From Klebsormidium nitens (lineage: Eukaryota > Streptophyta > Klebsormidiophyceae > Klebsormidiales > Klebsormidiaceae): DNA of 59,499 bases. The notes beneath the pieces were generated by a model that ran no database searches, was not told where the DNA came from, and saw nothing but the letters and a program-made list of their open reading frames with translations. Both the position numbers and the translations under genes were made by a program. Below are positions 25,469 through 38,200 of the stretch, piece by piece. Position 1 is the stretch's first letter, and each line of letters opens with the position of its first letter. Location: the NCBI GenBank assembly GCA_000708835.1, contig DF237491.1, positions 1 through 59,499 on the forward strand, given 5' to 3'.

Positions 25469-28400
25469 CGTCAGGATTGACGTCAGCCGCCGCCCGGAAC
25501 GGGCGGCAGATCTTATGTCCGAGGTTGCTTGTGCGTTGACCGGCCAACCAAAAACAATGCGCCACGTTCGCTTTTCCTTGGAACCAGCGACTTTCCCGTG
25601 TCTCTTTGGAACGAGGTCGCGCGACTACTGGAAATAGCATGCAGCCCAGATCATAAAGCTGTCAGTATTGGGATGAGAAAATTGTTCTGTCGGAGAACAG
25701 TCGAGCTGTGCCACTTGAGTAACCAGTAGATTGAGCGAACGGACCAATATGTAACTGCACCGACGTGGATGAGAGAGAGAGCGACTTCCTGAGGCGTTGA
25801 AAGTTCGTCAGAACGTCAAGGCGTTGCAATCAGATATGGAACCCCGCATGCGATTCAATGGTGCCGACCACGAGCCGCACAGTGCGCAAGAAGTGATCAG
25901 AGTTTTGTAGAACCAATCGCCAGGATATGGTCTCCGAAATAGTACGTCCACAAGTAAAACCAGTCGACCCTTCTCTTCAACGAGTTGCAAATGATGAGAT
26001 CAAGATCGATCGACGGCTCACTTGCAAAACGAGGGATACGCGATCTTAAAATGGGCGATCAGTCAGACCTTGTGCTCTGACAACCCTTTGAGTCTGTCTA
26101 CGTCGCCAGTCAGGAGGTCTATTTTATGGACAAATGCAGGAGAAGAGAGATCGTCCGGGCCAGGCAGTCGTCTTGAGTACCTTATTGTCAATCGGGAGCT
26201 GGTGAACCCTAAAAATGGGTGACACAAGTCGTCACACTTCTTGCAAGTGTGGTGTGTCAACGGCATGTTGGATCCTATCTTTGCGTGCGTGACATCTATA
26301 TGTACTGGGTCAAGCGGCCGTGCTTCGTCCTTGCATTTTGAGGTTGGCATTGATACAGTGGTTGTCAGTATCAGTGTACGTCAGTCACCCGGATAGTGCT
26401 ATTGGAAACAACACTAGGGCTTCAGTCGCATTTTGGCTGTGCCTCAAATTGAGTACCTGCCAAAACGCCGACCAATAATACTGGCAGGAGCATCCGTCCA
26501 TTCATCAGTACTTCCATTCAGAACGAAGGCAGTAGATTTGACGCCTGAAAAGCTCATGTGCTTGAAGTCAACTAACGGGCAGTAAACTTATGATCTATGG
26601 ATGCAGCAACTATGTTTCCTGGTAGTAAATGCGCAATCAAACGCAACAAAGCAGCTCAACCTCAAGGCAGCTAGCTAATCAACCCCGTCACGGGTATAAC
26701 TGAGGTGCACTTCTAGTCACTGCCCTCAATTACAAGGCCGCGAAATGACTTCGTGCAACCGTAAAGTAATACTTCACATTAGATATGTAAGCAGTACGGG
26801 GCTACTCCATGCAGCTTGATCAAAAAGGCTGCACAACATTGGATAAACTTGTAGAACGTCAAAACTGGTCAATGTGGCAATCTCAACTCTTGAGACGATG
26901 TTGGGCGCTCTGAAACAATCTTGGATTCCTCAACGTCGTTGGATTATCCCAACCTGCAATAATAGAACGTGACTCAACAGACCCAAAGCTGCACTCGAAT
27001 TGTACCCAAATTCTTGACGTTCAAGAGGACCACGATTCTTTTGCCAACTTTGCAGCTGCACGTGTCTTCCGTATCCGAATTCGAGATGCTGAGACAGACC
27101 TAGTATATATCTGGGACTCTCTAGAGTCAACGTTTAGCCGTTTTCCGGGACTTTTGACATTTCTATATATTGCGTAATCAACCATGCATTGATCGAATAT
27201 AACTTGTACTCGATGTAATCTTAGGTGTTGCTGCAGAAGTATGATAAAAGCAGAATCGCAAGTCGTCGTCAAAGCTACTGTCTAGGAGTGCAGAAAAGGC
27301 CTTGAACTAATACTCAGACAGAGAGTATCCCGTCCTAATTCACTACTGCAGCTGATCTTTCGATCTCCAACGCACACACACACACGAGCCCGGTATAAAT
27401 GGGTCGGTAAAGCCAACGTCCGTTTGCAGTAGTAGGACCTAGCTGTAGTATGAACTTTGATTGAAAGTGCCCGCCCGGGGGCCCCGCGCGGCGCGGTGTT
27501 CGCTTAAAAGCAATCATTGCGGATGATGATCATGATTCATGACGCTCAAGCCCTCACGTGTCTCATGCATGTCAGTTAATGCTTGCCAAAACATGGTTAA
27601 CCGAGAAGCCATATGGCGAGAGATCGGAATACCCCAACTTCAGACATACGGTATAATCACATACGGTCAGCTGCCCCGAGCATTTGTGCACACTGCAATA
27701 GGAGGAGCTGGCCGCTAGCTGCTCGCAGCTCGACACTGTAGCTGCTAGGTATATCAGTTCTAAGCGTTTCGGACCAATTACATACCGTATATGACACTTC
27801 ACAAAAAGTTGGGCTCGGGAGAACGTAACTTGAGACCTGGCAACCCAAAACCAAGGTCATATATAGCACATACCTAACCAATACTTGATGTGCCTACAAA
27901 TTTGGCAACCGCCTTATGACGCACTCGCGAAGCGGGACCGTTACGATATGGTGCTGAAGGAAAGCCCACGTGGTACTTTGGCGTCAACTTCGTGGCAGCT
28001 TGAGAACACAAACAAACACGCCGGGAAGTAACTGCGCCCCTTCCCTACCGGTTGGTTCCACTTGGCCCTTGCAAAGCCACGAACCCAAAATCTTCATCGG
28101 ACCGGTTTGCAAACCGTTTGGCGCCCCCATCGCCGCGCCACCAGCCTGGTCGTTGCAAGTCGTTCGCAACCACAGCCTCAGGCACAGATTGGAGGTTGGC
28201 AGTCTCTACATAAGAGAATCTCACCGCGACGCTTCACAGCCACAGTGGTTCTAGCTTCCAGAGCATGTCTTCTTTGGGTAGGTACCAAGTTTGGCGCCTT
28301 CTTTTGTGGTAAGAAAAGTGCTCTTGATGGCCTTCCGTGTGCAGAACTAATTCCAATCCGTGTGGAAAGTAGATAGGTGGTTGTGTGTATGTTTGCGGGG

Positions 28401-29295
28401 CTCGTGAGCATTGCGGAAGCATTGACGGCCTCTGGTGCTTTCACGAGAGCTCGCGAATGTGGAAAGATGGATCCAAGCGAACCTAGGGACTCCTTGGAGT
28501 AGAGTTTAGCGGGGGCTTCCAAAATGGTTGCGAGTTCTGCTGGTCAACCTGTGGCCAGGCGGTCAGGGTCAGACGAAGGTCGGAGGTATGGTCATGACTC
28601 TAGGTTGGACCTTCTTCTTGGACGATTGTCTCTGACAAGGTCCAATCAGGGTGCTTTTAGAATGTGAAAACGCTGCAGATGGGTTTGTGATAAGCCACTG
28701 GGCAGCTTCTGTTTTCTATGGGCAAGAAAAGTGTCGGGTGGGCCAAACTTCTCTCCCCATGACTGTGACAGAAAAGAGCTCTGCATATGTGCTTGTGGGC
28801 TGCTTGAAGCAGCTCAAGGTTTTTGGCAGCCCTTCTGATAGGCCAGTAGCATGAACAACTAGACGAATCAGAACAATCATGCTTAGCTCTTGCCACCATC
28901 TGACTTTCGGCAGGCACGCTTCACAATCTTCTAGAGATGCTATCAACATACGTGGAACTCCTGACGCGGACAGTCTGATGACGCTAGCATATAGGTCAAC
29001 AAAGCACCTCTTCAAGAATCTCTTCAAGTTGTCGCACCAAAGACTGGTAGGACCGCCCTAGTGACGTCAGCATGATTGCGAGGCCTCTTGCAACCGACCG
29101 CTGGAACCAAAGCCCGAACTTGTACAGGCACCAAACTCACTTTGCCCATAGCCAATTTCTATTTCCTCTCTACTTTTCACTTGTCCTCCCCCGGGCTTGC
29201 AATCTGAGCACACTCCCAGGCTCCCATAGAAACCCCCTCATGGCTCATTGCAAAACATATGTTGTTTTCATTCCACCAGCGAACCTGCCCCCACA
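25469..29295. other. Gene-poor intergenic region
   Basis: This 3.8-kb stretch has no ORF with convincing protein character on either strand and no recognisable RNA gene. A GC-rich inverted block (CCCGGGGGCCCCGCGCGGCGCGG) lies near 27475-27498. A short CA tract lies near 27371-27383. The final 150 bp before 29296 are pyrimidine-rich, as expected for the 5' flank of the histidine-kinase gene. A lineage-specific or noncoding gene cannot be excluded. Confidence 0.35.
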
Positions 29296-32200
29296 ATGGA
29301 GGGATCCCTTTGGCAGCGGCTGTGCCGGCGGTATCACCGCCAGCTGTACCTGCGCTATCTCATGTACTTGTGGTGCGCGGTAGCGCTCGCGGGGGCGGCA
29401 GTCACTTTTGTCCTGGTAAGGGGGCCAGCTTATCAGAAAAGTTATTCCTCCCAATTTTGTCCAAAGTTGTCCAAAGTGAAAGTCGTGAATGTTGAGGTTC
29501 AACTGTTGGACCTCGCTTTGGGCAACAGCATTTTGCGGCGATTGCATACTGCGGCGATAGCGGTTATGTCCCATTGTGAGACTGCGTGTTTGCGTTGTCC
29601 CTGGGTTAGGCTGTTGTTTTGTTCTGATCCAAAGGGGGCAGATTATGCTAATGCCTCCGCTGTTGAACAACTTCGTCGTATCAGCCCAACGGGGAGGGTT
29701 TCTTTGCCGTATGTCAATGTGGGCAAGTCAAGCCCAGAGAAATTGAACTACTGCTGGGCTGACGCGACGCAGGTCTTTGAGATGGACAAGCACAACAGCT
29801 ACAGTGTACTGAAGCGGACCTGCAAGGACATAGCCACACACTTTGAGGTAAGGACAAATAGAAAAGTGGTTGCGGCCATCAAAACAAAACCCTAATCCGC
29901 CGCCTGATGGCAAGAGCATGATAGATGCAATTGGTCATCCGTCACGTTTTCTTCATTTTCTTCTTGAAGTCAACCTCCAAGTGTCTCCTTTGTATGCAGC
30001 TCGTTCACTGCTTTGTACGTGTTCAGTTTACATGCTCATCCTCACTTGTTAGCATTATGATGGATTCAGACAGAAAGCGTGTTGCACTTTGACCGGCGCC
30101 GCCCTTGTCAGCGGCCTTATCGTTGACCCAGGATCCATACAGGTTCACTTGCGACCAGAAGGATCTGGGGCTCCTTTTCCAGCTGCAGTCAATGTGCCAC
30201 TCTCATGGCCGCGCCTGCTCTCTCTTTGATTTTAGGCGAAGCAGTTAAGAATTGCAGATAACAACCCCATAACCACCACAGGATGGGAGCAGTTAGTCTG
30301 GCAATCCACAATGTCGCCCTAGGAAGTCAGTGTCTCTGCATTTCTTTTATCTTTATCCGAAGGGCATCTTCGGTTTGCAGACGTCGCTGTATCAGCAAGT
30401 GGACGCGGCGCGCATCTTCATCGGGTTCATCTGGGCGTCTCCGGGCACTGTCAACCTCACGAGCTACACCAACTTTGCGGTTGCGACCGCGTTCCAGCGC
30501 ACGGTGGTCAAGGCGATTATCTACCTGAAGTATGTGCCGGGGGCGCAGCGCAGCGAGGTGAGGGGCTCTTAGAGGCCGGATGCCAATTCACGCCGTTTGG
30601 GCGCATGGTAATCTTAGGATTTTGTTGCAGGGGCTCGTTGCAGTCGTCAGGTTTTGGGACCTTTGCTAGGAAATTTTGTCGGGGTTCCGTTGGCAGGTTT
30701 AGTCCCCAGTCAGATTGCTCTTACATAATGGTGGGAACATAGGCACATACATGTACATGCGTCTTCCTCAAGGGCTTAGCGGTCAAGCCATGGACCCGAA
30801 ACGCAAGTACAACAGGCGATGGGCTAAGGTGTTTGTCTCTAGACCACAACTAGCCCAACTGCACACAAGAAGGTTTTTACACCATTGAGCATGGCACAAA
30901 CCGGCTGCCAGAATCGTGTTAGACGTTAGAGATTAACCCATTGGTGGGTTAGCAAGCTTGAAGCCTGGTTACATGTAAATTGCATCGGGGCTGAGGTTGG
31001 GTTGCTGTGACAGACCTTGCTAGGTGTACCTCTGCAAGACATGTCCGGTGCTTCTCTGCTTTCTAATCCAGGGTTAGGAACCCAGGTTATGGTGACTGTG
31101 AAACCAGCATGCCCTGGGAAGGGGCAATGTCGGCAGCAAACGGGTCCTCAGAATAAAGTTCACAATGTTAATGTAATGTGGGCACGGCTTGAATTTGGCC
31201 TCTTTTTCACCTAGAAAATTTAAGAAGCGGAAGTGAGATTGATAGGACGTCATAACACAATCAAGATGTTGTTCCGAGCCATCTTGAGATCCATCCAGGT
31301 CAGAAAATTTGAGCGTTGAATAAATCTTCGGAACGTCGAAACCGTTTTTCCCCATCATTTTCTGTCACTGAGAATGAGGGGGATTTAGAATCTTTGTTCA
31401 TGGTGAAAAGCGGGAGAGTCTTATGCTTGCTCACGTGTTGTTTTCTGGATAGGTGGAGCAACAGTTGGGGTACAACTTCACCCAATTGGGTGCCCTCGCT
31501 GGAGTTGGGAATGTTATCCTTGAGCCGAGGAACGTCTCTGCCGAGTATGCAGTACTCCAATTTTTCAACGTGAGTACGCTGTATTTTCCCCCGGTGAATC
31601 TGTTGCAAGCTTTGCGAAATAATCGTCTCGCTTGCTGGCGATTGATGGGCCTGGTTGGAAAGTCGCAAAGTTTGAGGGTTTTTGGATATTCAAGGAGAGA
31701 TGTATTCTGCGGATAATGCTGGTTCAGAAAGCAAAAGGAATGGTGCCAGAGCCAAAGGCTTCTCTTAAAAAGTTAAGAGAAGCCTGGAACGTGCTCTTCG
31801 GGCTAGGAGCAAGATCAGAGGCTGGAGTCCTTGGTTCAGTTGCACCCTTATTTGGAATCACTTTGTCTCAGAAAAAACATTTTCTCTTCAGTGAGCCTGC
31901 TCAACGGTTCACAAGCAGATGACAAGCCCACAACGGGGCTCCAAAAGCATTGGGTGACGTGGGCACTTCCCGTGCTACGTCAGCAACTGCTCTTGCTGAC
32001 GTCATGAATGCCATCTGTTTCAGGTGCGGGAGAGACCGGCGGTTCCTGTGGGGTTTGACACCATGTCTGACATCCGCCAAACCATAGCCCTGGCCAAGTG
32101 AGCCCCCTGCCCCCTCTCGCTGTCCTTCTGCGGCCCCATTGCAGCTGTGTATGTTTCTCCCTTCGGGCCGCTGCTTCCACTCACATGTCCTTTCGAAAGC

Positions 32201-35200
32201 TACAGCAATTCTTTGTGGAAAAGATTCTGGTGGGCGCGTGGAAAGTTACTCAAGGCCGGTTTCTTGGCACTAGACCAGCCCGAAGAGGGCATAGCGTTGT
32301 ATAATTCCATGCGCATGCCAGCAGTTGTTGTGTCCATGGAAAGCGTTAGCATCCTACCTGACCAAGCAAAGATATAGATCACTGTTGAATGCAAAAGCCA
32401 ACCATCATTCTCGTTTAGACGGCGGTCCTTCATCGACCGTTGTGGATGTTGGTGAATGTCCGTCACTTTTGCTTGCATGCAGAATCCATCACCTACAACC
32501 CCGGTCCAGAAAGCAGGTCATTCATCGACAACGGCCGCCACTCTAGATCGCATTGTTTTCAAGTCGAGTCGATTTTGATCCCCATTCTTCGACACTTTAA
32601 GGATTCACAAAGGACTCTCTTCATCCTAGGCTCGGCTTGTGCTTGCAGTGCTCGGGACTGCGGGGACGTGGGCTTCACTCAGCCGCAGCGCTTTGCGAGC
32701 GGCCTTTCTGGATTCTTTGGGATGTTCCCGGACTATGGCCTTCTCGATCTCGCCATACCAGTCAACGCCACTATCGATCAGGTACAGCGGTGCGGTCATA
32801 CTTGCCGTTCAATTTGTCAAAGATTTGGCTGCGGCTGCATGACCGTAGGTCGTACTAGTACTCGTTCGAGGATCTGCAAATCCGGGTCCAAAGTTGAGAA
32901 CAAACTTCTGTGACTGTTTGAGTTGAGAAGCGGTCGTGTCCAAAGTTTGAGAACAAACTTCTGTGACTGTTTGAGTTGAGAAGCGGTCGTCAGATGCCAA
33001 CAGGCAGCGTCGGATGACAGATCCTGGGTGAGGCTGTCCGGTTGTCACGAGCTCAAGGTCAAGGAGTCCGAATTCGAAGGAAGGCTACTGGGAACAAGTA
33101 TCGGTACCGTGCTGGCGACCAACCGACTCGTGTATCTCCTTTTCAGTCGCCCAGAATGCCCGTTTGCCCCATTTTAGCTTTCCAACAGTTGCATGGGGAT
33201 GCGCCAGATTGCCACGTGGTTGAAGGCCCGCGTACAAATCCACTGTGCAGCGGCGAGCGGGTATCCAGGGGTGGGTCGGGGCGCAGTTCACGGTGAATCA
33301 GTTGGCGGACGATGTGCTTAAGCAGCTGAGGGGTCAGGGCGACGGGGACAACGTCAAGTGAGCGCCGCAAAACCCGTCCAGTCTGACATGATAGGTTGTA
33401 GTTGTAAATAGTCCTTTGGTTGACCAGAAGTATGGAAACAGTGAGGCGTTTTACATGAAAGGTGGTTTGCCGGCGGTAAGTGCTGACTTACCGCGCACTG
33501 TCACGACTAAACTTGTACCGCCTAGACTTATCGTGGGCTCGTCGCGATCGGCCTTTTACATGGTCCGAGGGTACGTCGATGGTAAGTCCCGATTGAGGGC
33601 AAATCCGCACTCATTTCGGACTTACCACGACTTACCACGGTTTACCTCATCGATTTTGATGAGTTGAATCGGGCCCTACTTTACCGTCGGTAAAGTCGAC
33701 TTACCACGGTAAGTCGCTACCATGTAAAAGGCAAGCCGTGGTAAGTTGGTAATTCGACCTACCGTCGGGGCTTTACCCTCCATGTAAAACGCCTCAGTAT
33801 TCAGTAGACTGGTATAGCACACGCCTGTCAGGAGGTTTCGAAGCTAAGCTGCTTCTTGTGGGCAGATTCGGGTGGAAAAGAAGTGGAGAAGAAAGGTTGG
33901 GAAAGAACAGCAAGGGAGCAACGGGGAAGGAGGGCAAGAGGATAGAGAGCAGATTCGTTTACGCACTTTTCACGAAGTCCGTGCACATACTCGGGTTATG
34001 TAGGGTCAGAAGCTGGAACCAAATAGTCAGGAAGGTCGGTCGGGAAGGTCAGCGTTGTCTGACCTGCTGCTAGAGTTGCCCACCGTCGGCAACCTGCACG
34101 ATTGCGCTTCTACGGATCTTTCTTGGAGACGAAGCTCCTGGTACTTGGTATTCGGCACAACGCTGAAACCCCTAACCCCCTTAGACCTTAAAATCCTTAG
34201 TCTCAGAAAACGAGCGCACTTCCGGAGATAAGTGCTGACGGATTCGAAGCAAGCTGATCTGCGCCACTTGCTTGCAGGATCTGGATCTACGACGTGTCGC
34301 CGCAGTACGGCACCGGCTTCAACGACGGCCTCCTCTTTGGCGACGCAAACCACTTGCACTTTGAGCACACCGAAGCATTTTCTGCGGGGGTCCGGGAGTA
34401 AGTGGCAAAGGCCCTTCGTTTAAAGGAAGTCTTAAGGTTCCTGGAATCTACGTCGGTTTTGATTGAGTGTGTACGTTTCCGGGGCCTTGCTACTTCGCAC
34501 AGACTCTGCTTTTAGGGGCAGTTCGAGTCTTGTTGGGAAGATGGGCTACTATTACTCGATCATGTCACTTCGGGCATTTTTGTCGCGAGTTGCACCTCTC
34601 GAAGTATAACAGCAGGGGTCATTTGTGATCGCTTCCACGATCCACCAAAATTTAGGGCGGAGCGACGTGAGGAGCGTTACTTCCTTGTGGCTTCTCGGCG
34701 TCTGCTGACCCGCAAAGCCAGCATCGTAGTCGCCGCGAAAGTGCCCACGTGGTCAAGGTCGGGGCGACCAACCAGACGCGCTCGGGGCCTTGTGATCGCC
34801 TGCATTACCGTTTCCAGTACGTTTCATTTGACCAATTCGCTGCTTGCGCGGTGCAGTTACGAGGTGCGGTGCAACCGGGGCATCAGCAACCGGGACCTGG
34901 TTCTGCACCCCTTGGGCTGGTCAGCGCTGGTGGTGGTTCTCGGTTTCCTCGCCGGGTTTATTCTTTTGCTCACAGTTAAGGTGAGGTTTCAGGCTGAAAT
35001 GTTCTCAGGCTTTCTGGAGTTTCAAATCGTTTACGTTTTCTAACACTGAGCAACTGCCCAGTGTTTGGGTGCCGGGCTGGAAAGATTTTCAGTGGTTTGA
35101 ATTGCACGCACCTTTCAGACGAGTATCAGGCTTGTCAAACGACGGCAAAGCCCCGAGCTGCGTATAGCACATGCTGCCTCAAAATGAAAATCTCGATCCC

Positions 35201-38200
35201 TTTTGGGCTGAGGGCTGAGAAGAGTTATTGTTCTCATGCAAGCGAGTCATTGAGGACGTACATGTCCACGCTTGCCAGCAAACGTTAGCTTTGGCGGAAA
35301 TTTTCACCTATGCATGGCCTTTCCTAGACGGCAGTGCCTCTTTTAGCAGCAGAAGAAATTGTGCTCGGAATATCGAACTCTTCCTCTACCAAGGCAGGCG
35401 ATTCACGTGGTGCCACGTGTCTGCTGATGCAGAGAGCGGAGGAGGCCGAAAAGAACCTGCACCGGATGGAGCGTCTGAACGGAGAGATGGGCCAAGCCAA
35501 GGCGGCCGCAGAGGCTGCTGACGTGGCCAAGACCTACTTCCTGCAGAACATGTCGCACGAGCTTCGCACGCCCATGAACGGAATGATTGGTGAGTTGCTT
35601 CGCCGTTTGGCATCAACCTCGCCCTTTCCCTCAGTTGAAAGAAAGGATTCATGAGCTATCTATCTGCCAACGGATCTGGGCTCTGGGAGCTTTGTAAGCA
35701 AATGTTTGAAGATTGAAATTGAGGCTAGCTTTGGAGCGGAGTTTTCAGCTCTGCTCGGGCTTATGGAGTCGTCTTATGCTCCTCAAACCCCCCAAAATTT
35801 ACACTCACATGATCGTCCCAGGTTGGAGGATTGTGAGTTCGGGGCATGCTGTGTGAGCCCACCCATAACGTCACCTTTGGTGTAGGCGTGACGAAGTTGC
35901 TGCTGGGCCAGGGGTGGTCGCGCAGCAGCTGACCAGTTCAGCTTGCGACGTCACGAAAGCATTGCCCCAGATCCGTCAGATGGCATCCTCATCCTTTCAA
36001 AATTTTGTGACGTCACCTTTGGTGCAGGCATGACGAACTTGCTGCTAGGCACGGAGCTGGACGCGCAGCAGCTGGACTACGTCAAGACGGCGCGCGCGAG
36101 CGGGAACGCGCTCTGTTCGCTCGTCAACGACTTTTTGGACCTGTCCAAGATCGAGGCGGGCAGGATGGAGATCGACTCGCTGCTCTTTGACGTACGGACG
36201 GAGCTGGACGATGTGCTGGGGCTGTTTGAGGAGAGGTGAGCGGAGAATCGAGAATGAGTTTTGAGGGCAGTCTGTCTCGCTTGGTTATATTCGTGTGACT
36301 CGCTCTCGGTTTTGGGATTTTTGGGGCTCCCTCTGTGAATGGTTCCCTCAATCGGGCGTGGGTTCTTTTCAGTAGCGGGTAGGTTAGGCAGGGAGAATGC
36401 ACAAGTCTGTTGCTGCGGAATGTCAGGTAGGTATCGTTGGATCCACCAGACGCTTGTATGGCTTTGGATAAGAGACAAGGTCTGCTGACCGGACGTTTGG
36501 GGGTTTGTGCCTCTCCATCATGTTGTTCTTCTTCGAAGGCCTCACAACAGGAGCGACATCCGCAACTCCCTCCTGACCGCAGAGCTGTAGCCGGATCCTT
36601 TCTTTTTTTGCATCTTAAACAGGACGCGGCAGAAGAACCTGGAGCTGGCGGGGCTGGTTCAGGAGTGCGTTCCGGAGTTGGTTCTGGGCGACCCGGGGAG
36701 GATACGACAGGTGCTGATCAATCTGGTGGGGAATGCCGTCAAGGTGAGTCGCAGGCTGGCATAAGAAACCTGTGTCCGGGGCTTTGAACCGGTCATTTGG
36801 GTCTTTGGTTCGCTCGTTGCTCGTACGTCCTTCCACCCTCGGTTACCTTGGATCCGTCTATTTTGAGGCTCGGTGGCCCGAGAGCATAGACTCTTGTTCT
36901 GCGCAAAAGGCTCGTGCCGGCTCGATCAAAGAGAGCAGACTTGCATCTTAACTGGTTGCAAGCGGTTTGAATCGGATCTCTACAGGTCCGTTGTCCACGT
37001 CTGGCATCGCTGATAGGGACACAGACAAAGTCTTCATGTTCAAATTCGCCTCTCTGCTCACTAAATTCTGCTTGCAACGTGCAGTTCACAAAGTCGGGGA
37101 GCGTGTTTGTGTACGTCCGAGTCGAGACTTTGGACGACGAGCCGGGTCCGGCGTCCGAATCGCATGCAATCACCATCGAGCCCGCCCCCGCCGATCGCCC
37201 GTCAACCGCCGCCGAATTCAGAGACGAACGGCAGCTGTGTCCGAGCAGCTCCGGGGCCAAGTGTGAGGTGCATGACATCAGCGAGGCCCGGAGTGACGTC
37301 AGCGGGCGGGCGGGTGCGAACAAGCGGAGCCGGCAGGAGACAGCGGAGGTCAGCGGGAGAGGGGAGAACGGATCGGAAGGCGGACGGGCGTCGAGGAAAA
37401 AGAGGTGTCCATGTCTAAGGCGGGGGGACGACTGGGAGGGGCCTTTGGAGGAGGAAGCTGATGAAGGAACGAAAGCGGGGGGGCAGAGTCCAGGGGGCTA
37501 CGTGCGGGAAGTGGACCCCCCCATCTCGTTGCGGCCAGGGGCGCAAAGCAACCTCGAAGCGTACAGGTGGAACCAGTAGTCCTGCGATTCCGCCTGCGAA
37601 GGCAGCGAACTCTTGGCAGGAATCTTAAAAGCGATGTTATTTGCGGTGTGACTCTCGTCCCGTTTTTGGAAAGACGTTGTGCAAGAGCTGCTTGCGATGT
37701 CTGGACGGTTTTGAGTCTGATTATGGCGGGAAGGGCTGTTTTCATTCATCTATCTGTTTCAGAGAAGAAGTCTTAAGGTGCCGTCGCGAAGGCTGCATTT
37801 GACTTCTGCCTTTTGTTAGAAAAAGTAGGATGTTCCTGAAAACGGGTTCTTGGGGCTCTTCATGCCTCCTCTGGTCAGCTAATGCTGAACGCCTGCACTG
37901 ACAGAAGCACGATGCGGTTCGGTCTGCTGCCCGGGTGTTTTTAGACAGCAGCTGACACCTGTGCATGCGTGCAGGCGGGCTGGTGACGACGACCAGATAA
38001 GGTCGCCCGTCTACCAACAGAGCAGACGGATCCGGCTTGTCGTATCCGTAGAGGACACAGGTATGTCTTCAGAGTTGCAATCCGTGTCCCTGAAAGTTTG
38101 CTTCACCTCGGATTGAAAGCAAGTGTTTGTTGAACCCTCCGTGTCCCTGAAAGCAAGTATGTCTTGAACCCTCATTCTCCCAAGCAAGCACGTATCTTTT

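Noticed and set aside
32478-32530. Possible small histidine-kinase exon after a GCATGCAG acceptor
   Set aside because: Including it breaks the alignment to the CHASE domain. Joining 32097 to 32649 directly keeps frame and restores a family-like segment.
33808-33865. Faint resemblance to the internal control region of 5S rRNA (CGAAGCTAAGCTGCTT...GGGCAG)
   Set aside because: Only about 25 bases resemble 5S, with gaps. Neither the 5' nor the 3' stem of 5S is present, and the match is within chance.
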